From assembly GCF_000497445.1 (NCBI RefSeq), contig NZ_CM002285.1:8597305-8661304 (forward strand): a stretch of DNA of 64,000 nucleotides, read 5' to 3'. The position numbers and the translations under genes are program-made. Below the pieces are notes generated by a model. That model saw nothing but the letters and a program-made list of their open reading frames with translations. It was not told where the DNA came from and ran no database searches. Shown here piece by piece: positions 33,921 to 42,755 of the stretch (position 1 is the first letter of the stretch; each line of letters begins with the position of its first letter). Source of the stretch: Streptomyces roseochromogenus subsp. oscitans DS 12.976 (lineage in GTDB: Bacteria > Actinomycetota > Actinomycetes > Streptomycetales > Streptomycetaceae).

Positions 33921-35483
33921 ATGAAGTTCCATCCCAGACGCACCATCAGGGGCCTGCTGCTGCCGCTCGCCGCCGGGCTCGCCCTCACCGTTCTGCCCGC
34001 CCGGACCGCCTCCGCCGCGAGCACCCTCACCAACGGTGGCTTCGAGTCCGACGGCACCGGCACCGCCACCCCCAGCGGCTGGTCCGAGTACGGCGACACC
34101 GGCGCCTCGTACACCGAGTCCGGCGGCCACAGCGGGAGTTACCGCCTCACCCAGTACTCGTCCTCGGCCTACAAGGTCGAGACGTACCAGTACCTGTCGG
34201 GCCTGACCAACGGCAACTACACCTTGACCGTGTGGGTCCGTTCCAGTGGCGGGCAGAACGCCGCGTACATGGCGCTCAAGAATTGCGGGAGCGCGGAGCA
34301 GCGCACCGATCTGCCCATATCGTCCAGTGGGTGGATCCGTATCGTCACGCCGATCAAGGTGACGAACAACCAGTGCACCATCAGCATCAACAGTGACGCG
34401 AACGCCGGCAACTGGATCAATGTCGACGATGTGACCTTCACGTCCGGCACCACCGGTTCGTCCATCCACGGCGCCGACATCTCCTCCCTCGCCAAGAGCG
34501 AGGCCAAGGGCGGTGTCTACAAGACGAGTTCGGGTGCCACCGGCGACGCGCTCGCCATCCTGAAGTCGTACGGCATGAACTACGCCCGCCTGAAGGTCTG
34601 GGTGAACCCCGCCGACGGCTTCAACGACAAGACGCACGTCCTCGCGATGGCCAAGCGCATCAAGGCTCAGGGCATGAAGCTCCTGGTCGACTTCCACTAC
34701 TCGGACACCTGGGCCGACCCCGGCGCCCAGACCAAACCGGCCACCTGGATGGGCCATACATACAGTCAACTCAAGACAGACGTGTACAACCACACGTACG
34801 ACGTGTTGAACGCCTTGAAGGCTCAAGGCACTACCGCCGACATGGTCCAGATCGGCAATGAGATCAACGCCGGCATCCTGTGGTCCGAGGGATCGACGTC
34901 CACCTGGAGCCAGCTCGCCGGGCTCCTCAACTCCGGCTACGACGCGGCCAAGGCGGTTTCCTCGTCCACCGTGGTGGCATTGCACCTGGCCAAGGGCGGT
35001 GACGACGCCGGCACCAAGTCCTGGTTCGACACCGCGGTGTCCAACGGCGTCAAGTTCGACGCGATCGGCCTGTCGTACTACGGCTACTGGCACGGTCCGC
35101 TGTCCGACTTCCAGACCACGATCGACGACGCGGCCTCCCGCTACGGCAAGCCGGTCTTCGTCGCCGAGACCGCCTATCCCTTCACCCTGGCCAACAACGA
35201 CTCGCTGGAGAACCAGATCGACACCACCGCCGAACTGGTCTCCGGCTACCCGGCGACCGTGGCCGGCCAGACCAAGTGGATGAACGACGTGGCGAGCATC
35301 GTCGAGGCCGTCCCGAACGGCCGCGGCCTCGGCGTCTTCTACTGGGAGGCGACCTGGACCGCCGTCAGCGGCAACGGCTGGGACCCGACCGACGCCACCT
35401 CAGGCAACGGCTGGGAGAACCAGGCCCTGTTCGGCTACGACGACAAGGCGCTCTCCTCCATGACGTGGTTCAGCCACCGCTGA
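33921..35483 (+). CDS. Secreted GH53 endo-beta-1,4-galactanase with N-terminal CBM
   Basis: A 520-residue exported enzyme that cleaves arabinogalactan. A signal peptide covers residues 1-34 (RTIRGLLLPLAAGLALTVLP, ending TASA-AS). Residues 35-185 form a beta-sandwich module starting LTNGGFESDG and ending NWINVDDVTF. The GH53 barrel follows: IHGADISSLAKSEAKGG, the acid/base Glu in VQIGNEINAG and the nucleophile Glu in FVAETAYPF. ATG 33921 has GAAGGGA. Its former regulator and partner galactosidase upstream are broken, so it may now be expressed differently. A hairpin terminator follows. Confidence 0.93.
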   Translation: MKFHPRRTIRGLLLPLAAGLALTVLPARTASAASTLTNGGFESDGTGTATPSGWSEYGDTGASYTESGGHSGSYRLTQYSSSAYKVETYQYLSGLTNGNYTLTVWVRSSGGQNAAYMALKNCGSAEQRTDLPISSSGWIRIVTPIKVTNNQCTISINSDANAGNWINVDDVTFTSGTTGSSIHGADISSLAKSEAKGGVYKTSSGATGDALAILKSYGMNYARLKVWVNPADGFNDKTHVLAMAKRIKAQGMKLLVDFHYSDTWADPGAQTKPATWMGHTYSQLKTDVYNHTYDVLNALKAQGTTADMVQIGNEINAGILWSEGSTSTWSQLAGLLNSGYDAAKAVSSSTVVALHLAKGGDDAGTKSWFDTAVSNGVKFDAIGLSYYGYWHGPLSDFQTTIDDAASRYGKPVFVAETAYPFTLANNDSLENQIDTTAELVSGYPATVAGQTKWMNDVASIVEAVPNGRGLGVFYWEATWTAVSGNGWDPTDATSGNGWENQALFGYDDKALSSMTWFSHR

Positions 35484-35493
35484 GCCACAGCTG

Positions 35494-35535
35494 AGGGGGC
35501 CCGGGCGCAAGGGGCGGCCGGGCCTCCCCTATTTT
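35494..35535 (+). terminator. Hairpin terminator with T-run
   Basis: AGGGGGCCCGG (35494-35504) pairs with CCGGGCCTCCCCT (35518-35530) with a small bulge, followed by ATTTT. It ends the galactanase transcript. Confidence 0.75.
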
Positions 35536-35672
35536 CCGGGGGCATATGCACCCCCCCGGGTCGCACGGCCGTTCGGTACCGGACAACGGTCACGGAGTGC
35601 CGGACGCGGCGGCGTCGCCCGGTCCACAGTGGGAACACTGCGTACGAGGAGGTCAGGGACGGAGGCGGACGG

Positions 35673-35960
35673 ATGATGGGAACCCCCTCGGGCCGGATGC
35701 GGCAGACGATTCTGGAATGGCTCAAGGACCCCGCGGCCCACTTCTCGGCGCCCGGTCGCCGCGATCCCGCCGAGACCGGAGTCACCGCGCGTGCCGTGGC
35801 CGCCAAGCTGGGCGTGCGCCACCGGACCGCCCGCGCCCACCTGGACTTCCTCACCCGGCTCGGCGTGCTGCGCACCCGCCGCCTGCGCTGCCGTACCTAC
35901 TACCGGCGCGACGAGATCCGCATCGCCGAGGTGGCGCGCGTGTTCGAGAAGGGGTGGTGA
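35673..35960 (+). CDS. Small ArsR/MarR-like winged helix protein
   Basis: A 95-residue probable DNA-binding protein. VTARAVAAKLGVRHRTARAHLDFLTRLGVLRTRR has the helix-turn-helix and following wing pattern of ArsR-like regulators, and the wing ends TYYRRDE. No metal-binding cysteines of ArsR are present, apart from one in the wing. Start at 35673 or 35676 after GGAGGCGG. It could regulate the following SMP-30-like gene 122 bp downstream or act elsewhere. Confidence 0.78.
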   Translation: MMGTPSGRMRQTILEWLKDPAAHFSAPGRRDPAETGVTARAVAAKLGVRHRTARAHLDFLTRLGVLRTRRLRCRTYYRRDEIRIAEVARVFEKGW

Positions 35961-36082
35961 GGAAAGCGCTGGTGAGCCGGGGTCGGACCGGGCGGAGCGG
36001 GGCAGGATGAAGGGAGGGGAGGACTCGGCGAACACTCGGCCTACCGGCGGGAGAGGCCGGCTGACGGCGAAGGGCATCGCAC

Positions 36083-37054
36083 ATGGACCGACCGACGGCA
36101 CTCGTCCCGCTCCACTACGTCTCCCTCGGCGCCCGCGGCCCCGAGGACGTGGTGGCCGACGCACACGGGCGCGTCCTGACCGGAGTGCGGGACGGCCGGA
36201 TCCTGCGCCTCCACGACCTCGGAGACCCGCGGACGGCCCGCGTGGAGGTGCTGGCCGAGACCGGCGGCCGTCCCCTCGGACTCGAACCGCTGCCGGACGG
36301 CGGTCTGCTGGTGTGCGACGCGGAACGCGGCCTGCTGCGCGTCGACCCCGGTCCCGGCCCCGGCGGCGGCACCGTCCGCGTCCTCGCGGACTCGGCGGCG
36401 GGGGAGCGGCTCCGCTTCTGCAGCAACGTCGTCGCCCTGCCGGACGGCACCGTGTACTTCACCGTCTCCAGCCGCCGCTACCCACTGGAGCACTGGATCG
36501 GCGACATCGTCGAACACACCGGCACCGGACGGCTGCTGCGCCTGCCGCCCGGGGGCAGCGCACCCGAAGTCCTGCTGGACGGGCTGCAGTTCGCCAACGG
36601 GCTGGCGGTCGGCGGCGACGGCTCCTTCCTGGTGATCGCCGAGACCGGCGCCTGCCGTCTCACCCGCTACCACCTCACCGGCCCGCACGCGGGCCACACC
36701 GACCTCTTCGCCGTGCTGCCCGGTATGCCGGACAACATCTGGCGCGAGGGCGCCGACGGCCCGATCTGGGTCGCGCTCGCCAGTCCGCGGGTCCCGCCGC
36801 TGGACCTCCTGCACCGCACCCCGCCCGGCATGCGCGGCGCCGCCGCCCGGGCCGCCGTCCATGCGCCGTACCGCCCGAGCGGAACGATCGGGGTGGTGGC
36901 CCTCGACGACAACGGCCGCACCGTCGGCCATCTCGTCCGCCGCCGCTCCGGCTTCCGCATGGTCACCGCCGTCTGCGCGACCGGCGGCCACCTCGTGCTC
37001 GGCAGCCTCCGGGAGCCCGGCGTCGCGGTCTGCGCGCGGCCCGGCGCCCGCTGA
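36083..37054 (+). CDS. SMP-30/gluconolactonase-like beta-propeller protein
   Basis: A 323-residue protein built of repeated four-stranded blades ([80 protein letters not shown]). The Asn in FANGLAV and Asp in MPDN correspond to metal ligands of the SMP-30/strictosidine-synthase-like family, which are calcium-dependent lactonases or related enzymes. No signal peptide is visible, so it is probably cytosolic. The substrate is unknown. Confidence 0.87.
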   Translation: MDRPTALVPLHYVSLGARGPEDVVADAHGRVLTGVRDGRILRLHDLGDPRTARVEVLAETGGRPLGLEPLPDGGLLVCDAERGLLRVDPGPGPGGGTVRVLADSAAGERLRFCSNVVALPDGTVYFTVSSRRYPLEHWIGDIVEHTGTGRLLRLPPGGSAPEVLLDGLQFANGLAVGGDGSFLVIAETGACRLTRYHLTGPHAGHTDLFAVLPGMPDNIWREGADGPIWVALASPRVPPLDLLHRTPPGMRGAAARAAVHAPYRPSGTIGVVALDDNGRTVGHLVRRRSGFRMVTAVCATGGHLVLGSLREPGVAVCARPGAR

Positions 37055-37142
37055 CCCGGCGGTAGGCTGGTGCCCGGCCGTGATCACCCGGCGGGGCAGG
37101 CCGAGCACCCCCAGGGCCCGGCCGAACAGGAGACGTGAGCGC

Positions 37143-37604
37143 ATGACAGCCCCGGAAGCCGAGAGCCTCCGAGTCCGCCCCACGCCGCGCCGGCGGTCCG
37201 AGTGGCGTACCCAGGCACCCGTAGTCGCGGTGGTCGCCCTCGGCGGCGCCCTGGGCGCCTGCGCCCGCTACGGCCTCACCCTCGCCTGGCCCACGCCGCC
37301 CGGCGCCTTCCCCTGGGCGACCTTCTGGACCAACGTGAGCGGCTGCGCGGTGATCGGGGTCTTCATGGTGCTCATCACCGAGGTGTGGGCCGCCCACCGG
37401 CTCATACGGCCCTTCTTCGGCACGGGCGTCCTCGGCGGTTTCACCACGTTCTCCACCTACGCCGTCGACATCCGCAGGCTGGTCGACGGCGGCCGCCCCG
37501 GCCTGGGGCTCGGCTATCTCGCCGCGACGCTGTGCGCGGCCCTCGCCGCGGTGTGGCTCGCCTCGGTCGCCGCCCGCCGGGTGCTGATCAGGAGGCAGCG
37601 ATGA
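37143..37604 (+). CDS. crcB: Fluoride exporter subunit (CrcB/Fluc), first copy
   Basis: A 153-residue, four-helix membrane protein. [15 protein letters not shown], the asparagine of the [13 protein letters not shown] helix and [15 protein letters not shown] are hallmarks of Fluc fluoride channels, which assemble as antiparallel dimers. It carries a 25-residue charged N-terminal extension absent from the second copy. AGGAG precedes the ATG. It overlaps the DUF190 gene by ATGA. No fluoride riboswitch consensus is evident in the 88 bp upstream. Confidence 0.95.
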   Translation: MTAPEAESLRVRPTPRRRSEWRTQAPVVAVVALGGALGACARYGLTLAWPTPPGAFPWATFWTNVSGCAVIGVFMVLITEVWAAHRLIRPFFGTGVLGGFTTFSTYAVDIRRLVDGGRPGLGLGYLAATLCAALAAVWLASVAARRVLIRRQR

Positions 37605-37981
37605 CGTCACTCACCGGCCGCGCCCTCAGGCTGACCGTCTACATCGGCGAGGACGACACCTGGCACCACAAGCCCCTCTACTCCGAGATCGTGCACCGCG
37701 CACACGCGGCCGGACTCGCCGGGGCGAGCGTCTTCAGGGGCATCGAGGGCTTCGGCGCCTCCTCCCGCATCCACACCTCCCGCCTGCTGTCCCTGAGCGA
37801 GGACCTGCCCGTGGCCGTCGTCGTCGTGGACACCGAGGAGCGCGTACGGGCGTTCCTGCCGCAGCTCGACGAACTCGTCGACGAAGGGCTCATCACGCTG
37901 GAGGAGTGCGAGGTCGTCCGGTACGTGGGACGCACGGGCGGCCCGGGGGACAAGAAACCGAAGGGTAAGAAGTCGTTGTGA
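37601..37981 (+). CDS. DUF190 family protein
   Basis: A 126-residue cytosolic protein of the DUF190 family, which has a PII-like ferredoxin fold: [27 protein letters not shown] and [12 protein letters not shown] are diagnostic. It lies between two crcB genes with four-base overlaps at both ends, so all three are made together. By analogy with PII proteins it may regulate the fluoride channel, but this is inference. The tail is lysine-rich (KKPKGKKSL). Confidence 0.92.
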   Translation: MTSLTGRALRLTVYIGEDDTWHHKPLYSEIVHRAHAAGLAGASVFRGIEGFGASSRIHTSRLLSLSEDLPVAVVVVDTEERVRAFLPQLDELVDEGLITLEECEVVRYVGRTGGPGDKKPKGKKSL

Positions 37982-38352
37982 ACTGGCTGCTGGTGATCGC
38001 GGGGGCCGTGATCGGCGCACCCTTGCGCTACCTCACCGACCGTGCCGTGCAGGCCCGCCACGACTCGGTCTTCCCCTGGGGCACTTTCGTGGTGAACGTC
38101 TGCGGATGCCTGGTCCTCGGGCTGCTCACGGGTGCGGTCTCCGCCGGGGCCGCCGGACCCCATCTGCAGCTCCTCGTCGGCACGGGGCTGTGCGGCGCGC
38201 TGACGACGTACTCGACCTTCTCCTACGAGACGCTGCGGCTCGCCGAGGCCGGCTCCGGCCTCTACGCTGCCGTGAACGTCGTCGCGAGCGTGCCGGCAGG
38301 GCTCGCCGCGGCGTTCGCCGGTGTCTCACTCGCCGGAGTCCTGTGGGCCTAG
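37978..38352 (+). CDS. crcB: Fluoride exporter subunit (CrcB/Fluc), second copy
   Basis: A 124-residue four-helix protein with [31 protein letters not shown] and [15 protein letters not shown]. Two different Fluc subunits encoded together usually form heterodimers with fixed opposite orientation. GTG 37978 overlaps the DUF190 stop. A weak hairpin (TGCCGT/ACGGCA, 38357-38373) follows. Confidence 0.94.
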   Translation: MNWLLVIAGAVIGAPLRYLTDRAVQARHDSVFPWGTFVVNVCGCLVLGLLTGAVSAGAAGPHLQLLVGTGLCGALTTYSTFSYETLRLAEAGSGLYAAVNVVASVPAGLAAAFAGVSLAGVLWA

Positions 38353-38437
38353 TGCCTGCCGTATAGCACGGCAAAGCAAGGGCACCGCAAGTACTGTCTA
38401 CAGCACTGTCGACCAACTCTCCCCAGAACTGGATCCC

Positions 38438-39274
38438 ATGAGCGCCATCTCCGTCGGTCAAGCCGTCGTCCTCGGAGTCGTCGAGGGGGTGACCGAGTTC
38501 CTCCCGGTGTCCTCCACCGGTCACCTGAAGATCACCGAGGGACTCATGAACATCCCCGTCGACGACAAGTCCGTCGTCGGCTTCTCCGCCGTCATCCAGG
38601 TCGGCGCCATCGCCGCCGTGCTCGTGTACTTCTTCAAGGACATCAAGCGGATCGTCTCCGCGTGGTTCCGCGGCCTGGTCAACCGCGAGGAGCGCTACCA
38701 CCACGACTACAAGTTCGCCTGGTGGGTGATCGCCGCCACCATCCCGATCGTCATCGTGGGTCTGGCCGCCAAGCCGCTGATCGACGGCGCGCTCGGCTCC
38801 CTGTGGGTGGTGGCCGGCTCGCTGATCGTCGGCTCCGGTGTGATGTGGGCTGCCGACCAGATGGGCCGGCACAAGCGCGGCGAGGACGACACCTCGTTCC
38901 AGGACGCGATGTGGGTCGGCTGCTCCCAGATCCTCGCCCTGCTCTTTCCCGGCTTCTCCCGCTCCGGCGCCACCATGTCCACCGCGCTCATCAGGGACCT
39001 GGACCGTGTCGCCGCCACCCGCCTGTCGTTCTTCCTCGGCATCCCGGCCCTGACCGGCGCGGGTCTGTACGAGCTGAAGGACGCCCTCGGCGCGGGCGTG
39101 GGCGCCGCTCCGCTGGCCGTCGGCACCATCGTCTCCTTCGTGGTCGCCTACGCCTCCATCGCCTGGCTGCTGAAGTTCGTCGCCAAGCACTCCTTCAACG
39201 CCTTCGTGATCTACCGCGTCATCATCGGCGTGGGCCTGCTCGGCCTGCTCGCCACCGGCGTGCTCAGCGCCTGA
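38438..39274 (+). CDS. uppP: Undecaprenyl-diphosphatase
   Basis: A 278-residue membrane enzyme of the BacA/UppP family that recycles the undecaprenyl carrier for cell-wall synthesis and gives bacitracin tolerance. GVVEGVTEFLPVSSTGHL and FPGFSRSGATMS are the two active-site loops. About eight helices are predicted. The ATG at 38438 has only a weak GGA upstream. The gene is monocistronic: a hairpin lies before it and a strong terminator after it. Confidence 0.96.
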   Translation: MSAISVGQAVVLGVVEGVTEFLPVSSTGHLKITEGLMNIPVDDKSVVGFSAVIQVGAIAAVLVYFFKDIKRIVSAWFRGLVNREERYHHDYKFAWWVIAATIPIVIVGLAAKPLIDGALGSLWVVAGSLIVGSGVMWAADQMGRHKRGEDDTSFQDAMWVGCSQILALLFPGFSRSGATMSTALIRDLDRVAATRLSFFLGIPALTGAGLYELKDALGAGVGAAPLAVGTIVSFVVAYASIAWLLKFVAKHSFNAFVIYRVIIGVGLLGLLATGVLSA

Positions 39275-39293
39275 CCGAACCCTCCTGATCACC

Positions 39294-39335
39294 CACGGGG
39301 TGCGGATGCCTGCATTCAGGGCGCCGCACCCCGTG
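39294..39335. terminator. Hairpin terminator after uppP
   Basis: CACGGGGTGCGG at 39294-39305 pairs perfectly with 39324-39335 across an 18-base loop; TGTTTCC follows. Confidence 0.82.
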
Positions 39336-39356
39336 AATGTTTCCTTACGGGACGTC

Positions 39357-39410
39357 TTGACAGTCCCGGCGGGCAACCCGCAGGATCGCTCCCGTGAACC
39401 TGTCAGACAG
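39357..39410 (+). promoter_or_regulatory. Promoter and operator of a leaderless GntR gene
   Basis: TTGACA (39357-39362) and CAGGAT (39381-39386) are spaced 18 bp. Transcription would begin close to the GTG at 39394, giving a leaderless message; no ribosome site is present. The palindrome CTGTC-A-GACAG at 39400-39410 lies immediately downstream, inside the first codons, and a further GACAGG follows. It is a likely autoregulatory site for the FadR-type protein. Confidence 0.65.
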
Positions 39411-40128
39411 CCAGACAGGTGGCCTGGTCCCGCGGCGCGTCAGCGCCATGGAAGCGGTCCTCGGCCACCTCCGCGGCGCCATCGAACGCGGTGAGTACGC
39501 CATAGGCGACAAGCTCCCCTCCGAGGCCGAGCTGTGCCGCACCCTCGAGGTGTCCCGGCCCGTGCTGCGCGAGGCGCTGCGCGCGCTGCAGACGATGGGC
39601 CTCACGGTCTCCCGGACCGGCAAGGGCACCTTCGTCGTCGCGAACGCCGTCGAGGACCCCACCTTCGGCGACTACGCGGCCAGCGACCTGCTCGAGGTGC
39701 GCCGGCACATCGAGATCCCGGTCGCCGGATACGCGGCCGCGCGCCGCACCCCGGAGAACCTGGACCACCTGGCCCATCTGCTCGACCGCATGGAGCGGGA
39801 GACGGACACCACGGCCTGGGTCGCGATGGACACGCTGTTCCACCTCGCGATCGCCGAGGCCGCCCAGAACCCGGTCTTCCGCCGGGTCATCGAGGAGATC
39901 CGCGACGCACTGGCGCGTCAGTCGGCCTTCCTCAACGAACTGGGCGGGCGCCGCGAGCAGTCCAACCGCGAGCACCGGGCGATCGTCGAGGCGCTGGTCG
40001 ACGGTTCCGAACACGACGCGGTGGAGGCCATGAGCCACCACCTGGACCGCGTCGAGACGACCCTCACCGACATCGTGCGTCCCCAGCGGACGGACGACCT
40101 CCCCACGGAAGGCGGACCCGAGGCGTGA
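39394..40128 (+). CDS. FadR-type GntR regulator of the amino-acid catabolic island
   Basis: A 244-residue regulator. The winged helix (residues 15-85) reads [28 protein letters not shown] and ends in [10 protein letters not shown]. The FCD ligand domain follows, with metal-binding histidines in [23 protein letters not shown] and MSHHLDRV. It overlaps the permease gene by GTGA, so it heads the operon and likely responds to an amino acid or dicarboxylate intermediate. The GTG start coincides with the predicted transcription start. Confidence 0.9.
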   Translation: MNLSDSQTGGLVPRRVSAMEAVLGHLRGAIERGEYAIGDKLPSEAELCRTLEVSRPVLREALRALQTMGLTVSRTGKGTFVVANAVEDPTFGDYAASDLLEVRRHIEIPVAGYAAARRTPENLDHLAHLLDRMERETDTTAWVAMDTLFHLAIAEAAQNPVFRRVIEEIRDALARQSAFLNELGGRREQSNREHRAIVEALVDGSEHDAVEAMSHHLDRVETTLTDIVRPQRTDDLPTEGGPEA

Positions 40129-41564
40129 GCGAGCAGCACCTCAAAGACGAGACGCGCCCCTCGTCCGGCCATGTCGACGCCGGAGACGCCGGCTACAGCA
40201 AAGGCCTGAAGCACCGGCACGTCAACATGATCGCCATCGGCGGAGCCATCGGCACCGGCCTCTTCCTCGGCGCGGGCGGCCGGCTCGCCGACGCCGGACC
40301 CTCCCTGTTCATCGCCTACGCCGTCTGCGGCGTCTTCGCCTTCCTGGTCGTACGCGCCCTCGGTGAACTCGTCCTGTACCGCCCGTCCTCCGGCGCCTTC
40401 GTGTCGTACGCGCGGGAGTTCCTGGGCGAGAAGGGCGCCTACACCGCGGGCTGGATGTACTTCCTGAACTGGGCGACCACCGGTATCGCCGACATCACCG
40501 CGGTCGCCACCTACACGCATTACTGGGGCATGTTCTCCGACATCCCGCAGTGGGTGATCGCGCTCATCGCGCTGGCCGTCGTCCTGACCGTGAACCTGAT
40601 CTCGGTCAAGATCTTCGGCGAACTGGAGTTCTGGTTCGCGATCGTCAAGGTCAGCGCGCTCGTGGTCTTCATGTGCATCGGCATCTTCCTGCTGGTCACC
40701 CAGCACCCGGTCGACGGCCACCACCCCGGTCCGTCCCTGATCACCGACAACGGCGGCGTCTTCCCTAACGGCCTGCTGCCGATGCTGCTGATCATCCAGG
40801 GTGTCGTCTTCGCCTACGCCTCCGTCGAACTGGTCGGCGTGGCCGCCGGAGAGACCGAGAACCCCGAGAAGATCATGCCGAAGGCGATCAACTCGATCAT
40901 GTGGCGTGTGGGCCTGTTCTACGTCGGCTCCGTCGTCCTGCTGTCCATGCTGATGCCCTGGAACGCGTACAGCGCCGGCCAGAGCCCCTTCGTGACGGTC
41001 CTGTCGCACATCGGCATCCCCGCGGCCGGTGACGTGATGAACCTGGTCGTGCTCACCGCCGCCATGTCCTCGCTCAACTCCGGCCTGTACTCCACCGGCC
41101 GCATCCTGCGCTCCATGGCCATGAGCGGCTCGGCGCCCAAGTTCACGGGGCGGATGAGCCGAAGCCAGGTCCCGTACGGCGGAATCCTGCTCACCAGCGG
41201 TATCTGTGTCCTCGGCGTGGGCCTCAACTACGTCGTCCCCGCCGACGCGTTCGAGATCGTCCTCAACTTCGCGGCGATCGGTATCCTCGCGACCTGGGGC
41301 ATGATCATGATCTGTCACCTGCTCTTCTGGCGGAAGACCCGGCGGAGCGAACTGATCCGGCCGTCCTACCGGCTGCCGGGCTCCCCCTGGACCGAAGTCG
41401 TGACGCTGGCGTTCCTCGCCTCCGTCCTGGTCCTCATGTACGCCGACGGCGGCGCCGGACGCACCACCGTGCTCTGTCTGCCGCTGATCGTCGCAGCGCT
41501 GGTCGCGGGCTGGTACGCCATCCGCGGCCGCATATCCCGCACGTCCACCGGCGCCGACGCGTGA
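40125..41564 (+). CDS. ansP: APC-family amino acid permease, asparagine-permease-like
   Basis: A 479-residue, 12-helix permease. [20 protein letters not shown] is the first-helix substrate-binding region of the amino-acid transporter family, with [21 protein letters not shown], and [19 protein letters not shown] in the helix 6-7 loop. The gene order regulator-permease-asparaginase-aspartase supports asparagine or aspartate as substrate; the symbol is inferred from this context. GTG start overlaps the regulator stop. Confidence 0.85.
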   Translation: MSEQHLKDETRPSSGHVDAGDAGYSKGLKHRHVNMIAIGGAIGTGLFLGAGGRLADAGPSLFIAYAVCGVFAFLVVRALGELVLYRPSSGAFVSYAREFLGEKGAYTAGWMYFLNWATTGIADITAVATYTHYWGMFSDIPQWVIALIALAVVLTVNLISVKIFGELEFWFAIVKVSALVVFMCIGIFLLVTQHPVDGHHPGPSLITDNGGVFPNGLLPMLLIIQGVVFAYASVELVGVAAGETENPEKIMPKAINSIMWRVGLFYVGSVVLLSMLMPWNAYSAGQSPFVTVLSHIGIPAAGDVMNLVVLTAAMSSLNSGLYSTGRILRSMAMSGSAPKFTGRMSRSQVPYGGILLTSGICVLGVGLNYVVPADAFEIVLNFAAIGILATWGMIMICHLLFWRKTRRSELIRPSYRLPGSPWTEVVTLAFLASVLVLMYADGGAGRTTVLCLPLIVAALVAGWYAIRGRISRTSTGADA

Positions 41565-41604
41565 CCCGCGTACCGGCCGACCCCGACTCACGATTCAGGC
41601 AGTG

Positions 41605-42621
41605 ATGTACAGCAGTTCCCCCGCCGGCGCCCCCGTCGTCCGCGAACCCCTCCACGCCCCCGTCGCCCACCTCGTCCGCGGCGGGGTCGTCGAGGGCATC
41701 CACTACGGCTCGGTCGTCGTCCTCGGCGCCGACGGCCGGGTGGAGTTCCAGCTCGGCGACATCGAGGCCGCCTTCTACCCGCGCTCGGCAGTCAAGCCCC
41801 TCCAGGCCGTGGCCATGCTGCGGGCCGGGCTGCCGCTCGACGGCGCACTGCTGTCGCTGGCCGCCGCGAGCCACTCCGGCGAGGAACGCCACCTCGCCGG
41901 CACCCGGCGCATCCTCGAACTCGCCGGGCTCACCGAGGACGATCTGCGCAACGTCCCCGACATGCCGTTCGACCCGGTCGTCCGGGACGCCTGGGTGCGC
42001 GAGGGCCGTCTGCCCTCCCGGCTCGCCCAGAACTGCTCCGGCAAGCACGCGGCCATGCTGTGGACCGCCCGGCTCAACGGCTGGTCCCTCACGGACTACC
42101 TCGACCCCGGGCACCCGCTGCAGCAGGCGATCCAGGAGATCGTCGAGGACCTGACCGGCCAGCGGGTCGCCCGCGTCACCGTCGACGGCTGCGGCGCGCC
42201 GCTGTTCTCCATCTCCCTGCACGGCCTGGCCCGCGCCCTGTCCCGGATCACCTCGGCCGCCCCCGGCACCCCCGAGGCGCAGGTGGCCGACGCGATGCGC
42301 GAGCACGCCGAGATGGCCTCCGGCTCCGGCCGCGATGTCGCTTCGCTGATGCGAGCCGTGCCGGGGCTGCTGGCCAAGGACGGGTTCGAGGGCGTTCAGG
42401 TCGCCGCGCTGCCGGATGGCCGGGCCATCGCCGTGAAGATCGCCGACGGGGCGAACCGGGCGCGGATCCCGGTCGCGGCGGCGGCGCTCGCCCGTGTGGG
42501 CGTCGACCCGGAGCTGCTCACCGAGTTCGCGGGGGAACCGCTGCTCGGGGGCGGGGAGCCGGTGGGGTGCGTGCGCGCTGTCCGCGCCCTTGACCCGGTT
42601 CCACTCGCTGCCTCCGCGTAG
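41605..42621 (+). CDS. L-asparaginase (thermolabile AsnA/type II-like actinobacterial family)
   Basis: A 338-residue cytosolic hydrolase of the asparaginase family related to plant-pathogen and Rhizobium asparaginase II. HLVRGGVVEGIHYGSVVVL and the lysine in FYPRSAVKPLQA, then AAASHSGEERH, the cysteine in AQNCSGKHAAML and VDGCGAPLF, are family landmarks. It releases ammonia and aspartate from asparagine, feeding the aspartase encoded next. The start may be GTG 41602 or ATG 41605. It follows the permease by 40 bp. Confidence 0.9.
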   Translation: MYSSSPAGAPVVREPLHAPVAHLVRGGVVEGIHYGSVVVLGADGRVEFQLGDIEAAFYPRSAVKPLQAVAMLRAGLPLDGALLSLAAASHSGEERHLAGTRRILELAGLTEDDLRNVPDMPFDPVVRDAWVREGRLPSRLAQNCSGKHAAMLWTARLNGWSLTDYLDPGHPLQQAIQEIVEDLTGQRVARVTVDGCGAPLFSISLHGLARALSRITSAAPGTPEAQVADAMREHAEMASGSGRDVASLMRAVPGLLAKDGFEGVQVAALPDGRAIAVKIADGANRARIPVAAAALARVGVDPELLTEFAGEPLLGGGEPVGCVRAVRALDPVPLAASA

Positions 42622-42624
42622 TGC

Positions 42625-42718
42625 TCCGCTGGATCGGCCGTCTTGGATCCGCGGGTCCGTTGTGGCTGGTCGCGCCCGCGCGGCGGAGCCGCACATCTGA
42701 TACAGCCCCGCGCCCCTT
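42625..42718 (-). repeat. Dispersed repeat, copy C (inverted)
   Basis: Read on the minus strand it gives AAAGGGGCGCGGGGCTGT, ATGTGCGGCTCCGCCGCG, GACCAGCCACAACGG and CCGCGGATCC, matching copies A (25031) and B (33021). It lies between the asparaginase and aspartase genes and could form hairpins in their shared transcript. Confidence 0.8.
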
Positions 42719-42755
42719 TGACACCTCAGTACCCCAGAAAGAGGACCGCACCCTC

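Noticed and set aside
37055..37142. Fluoride riboswitch before crcB
   Set aside because: The conserved GGNGAUGG and CUGAUG..CUCCUAC elements are not seen.
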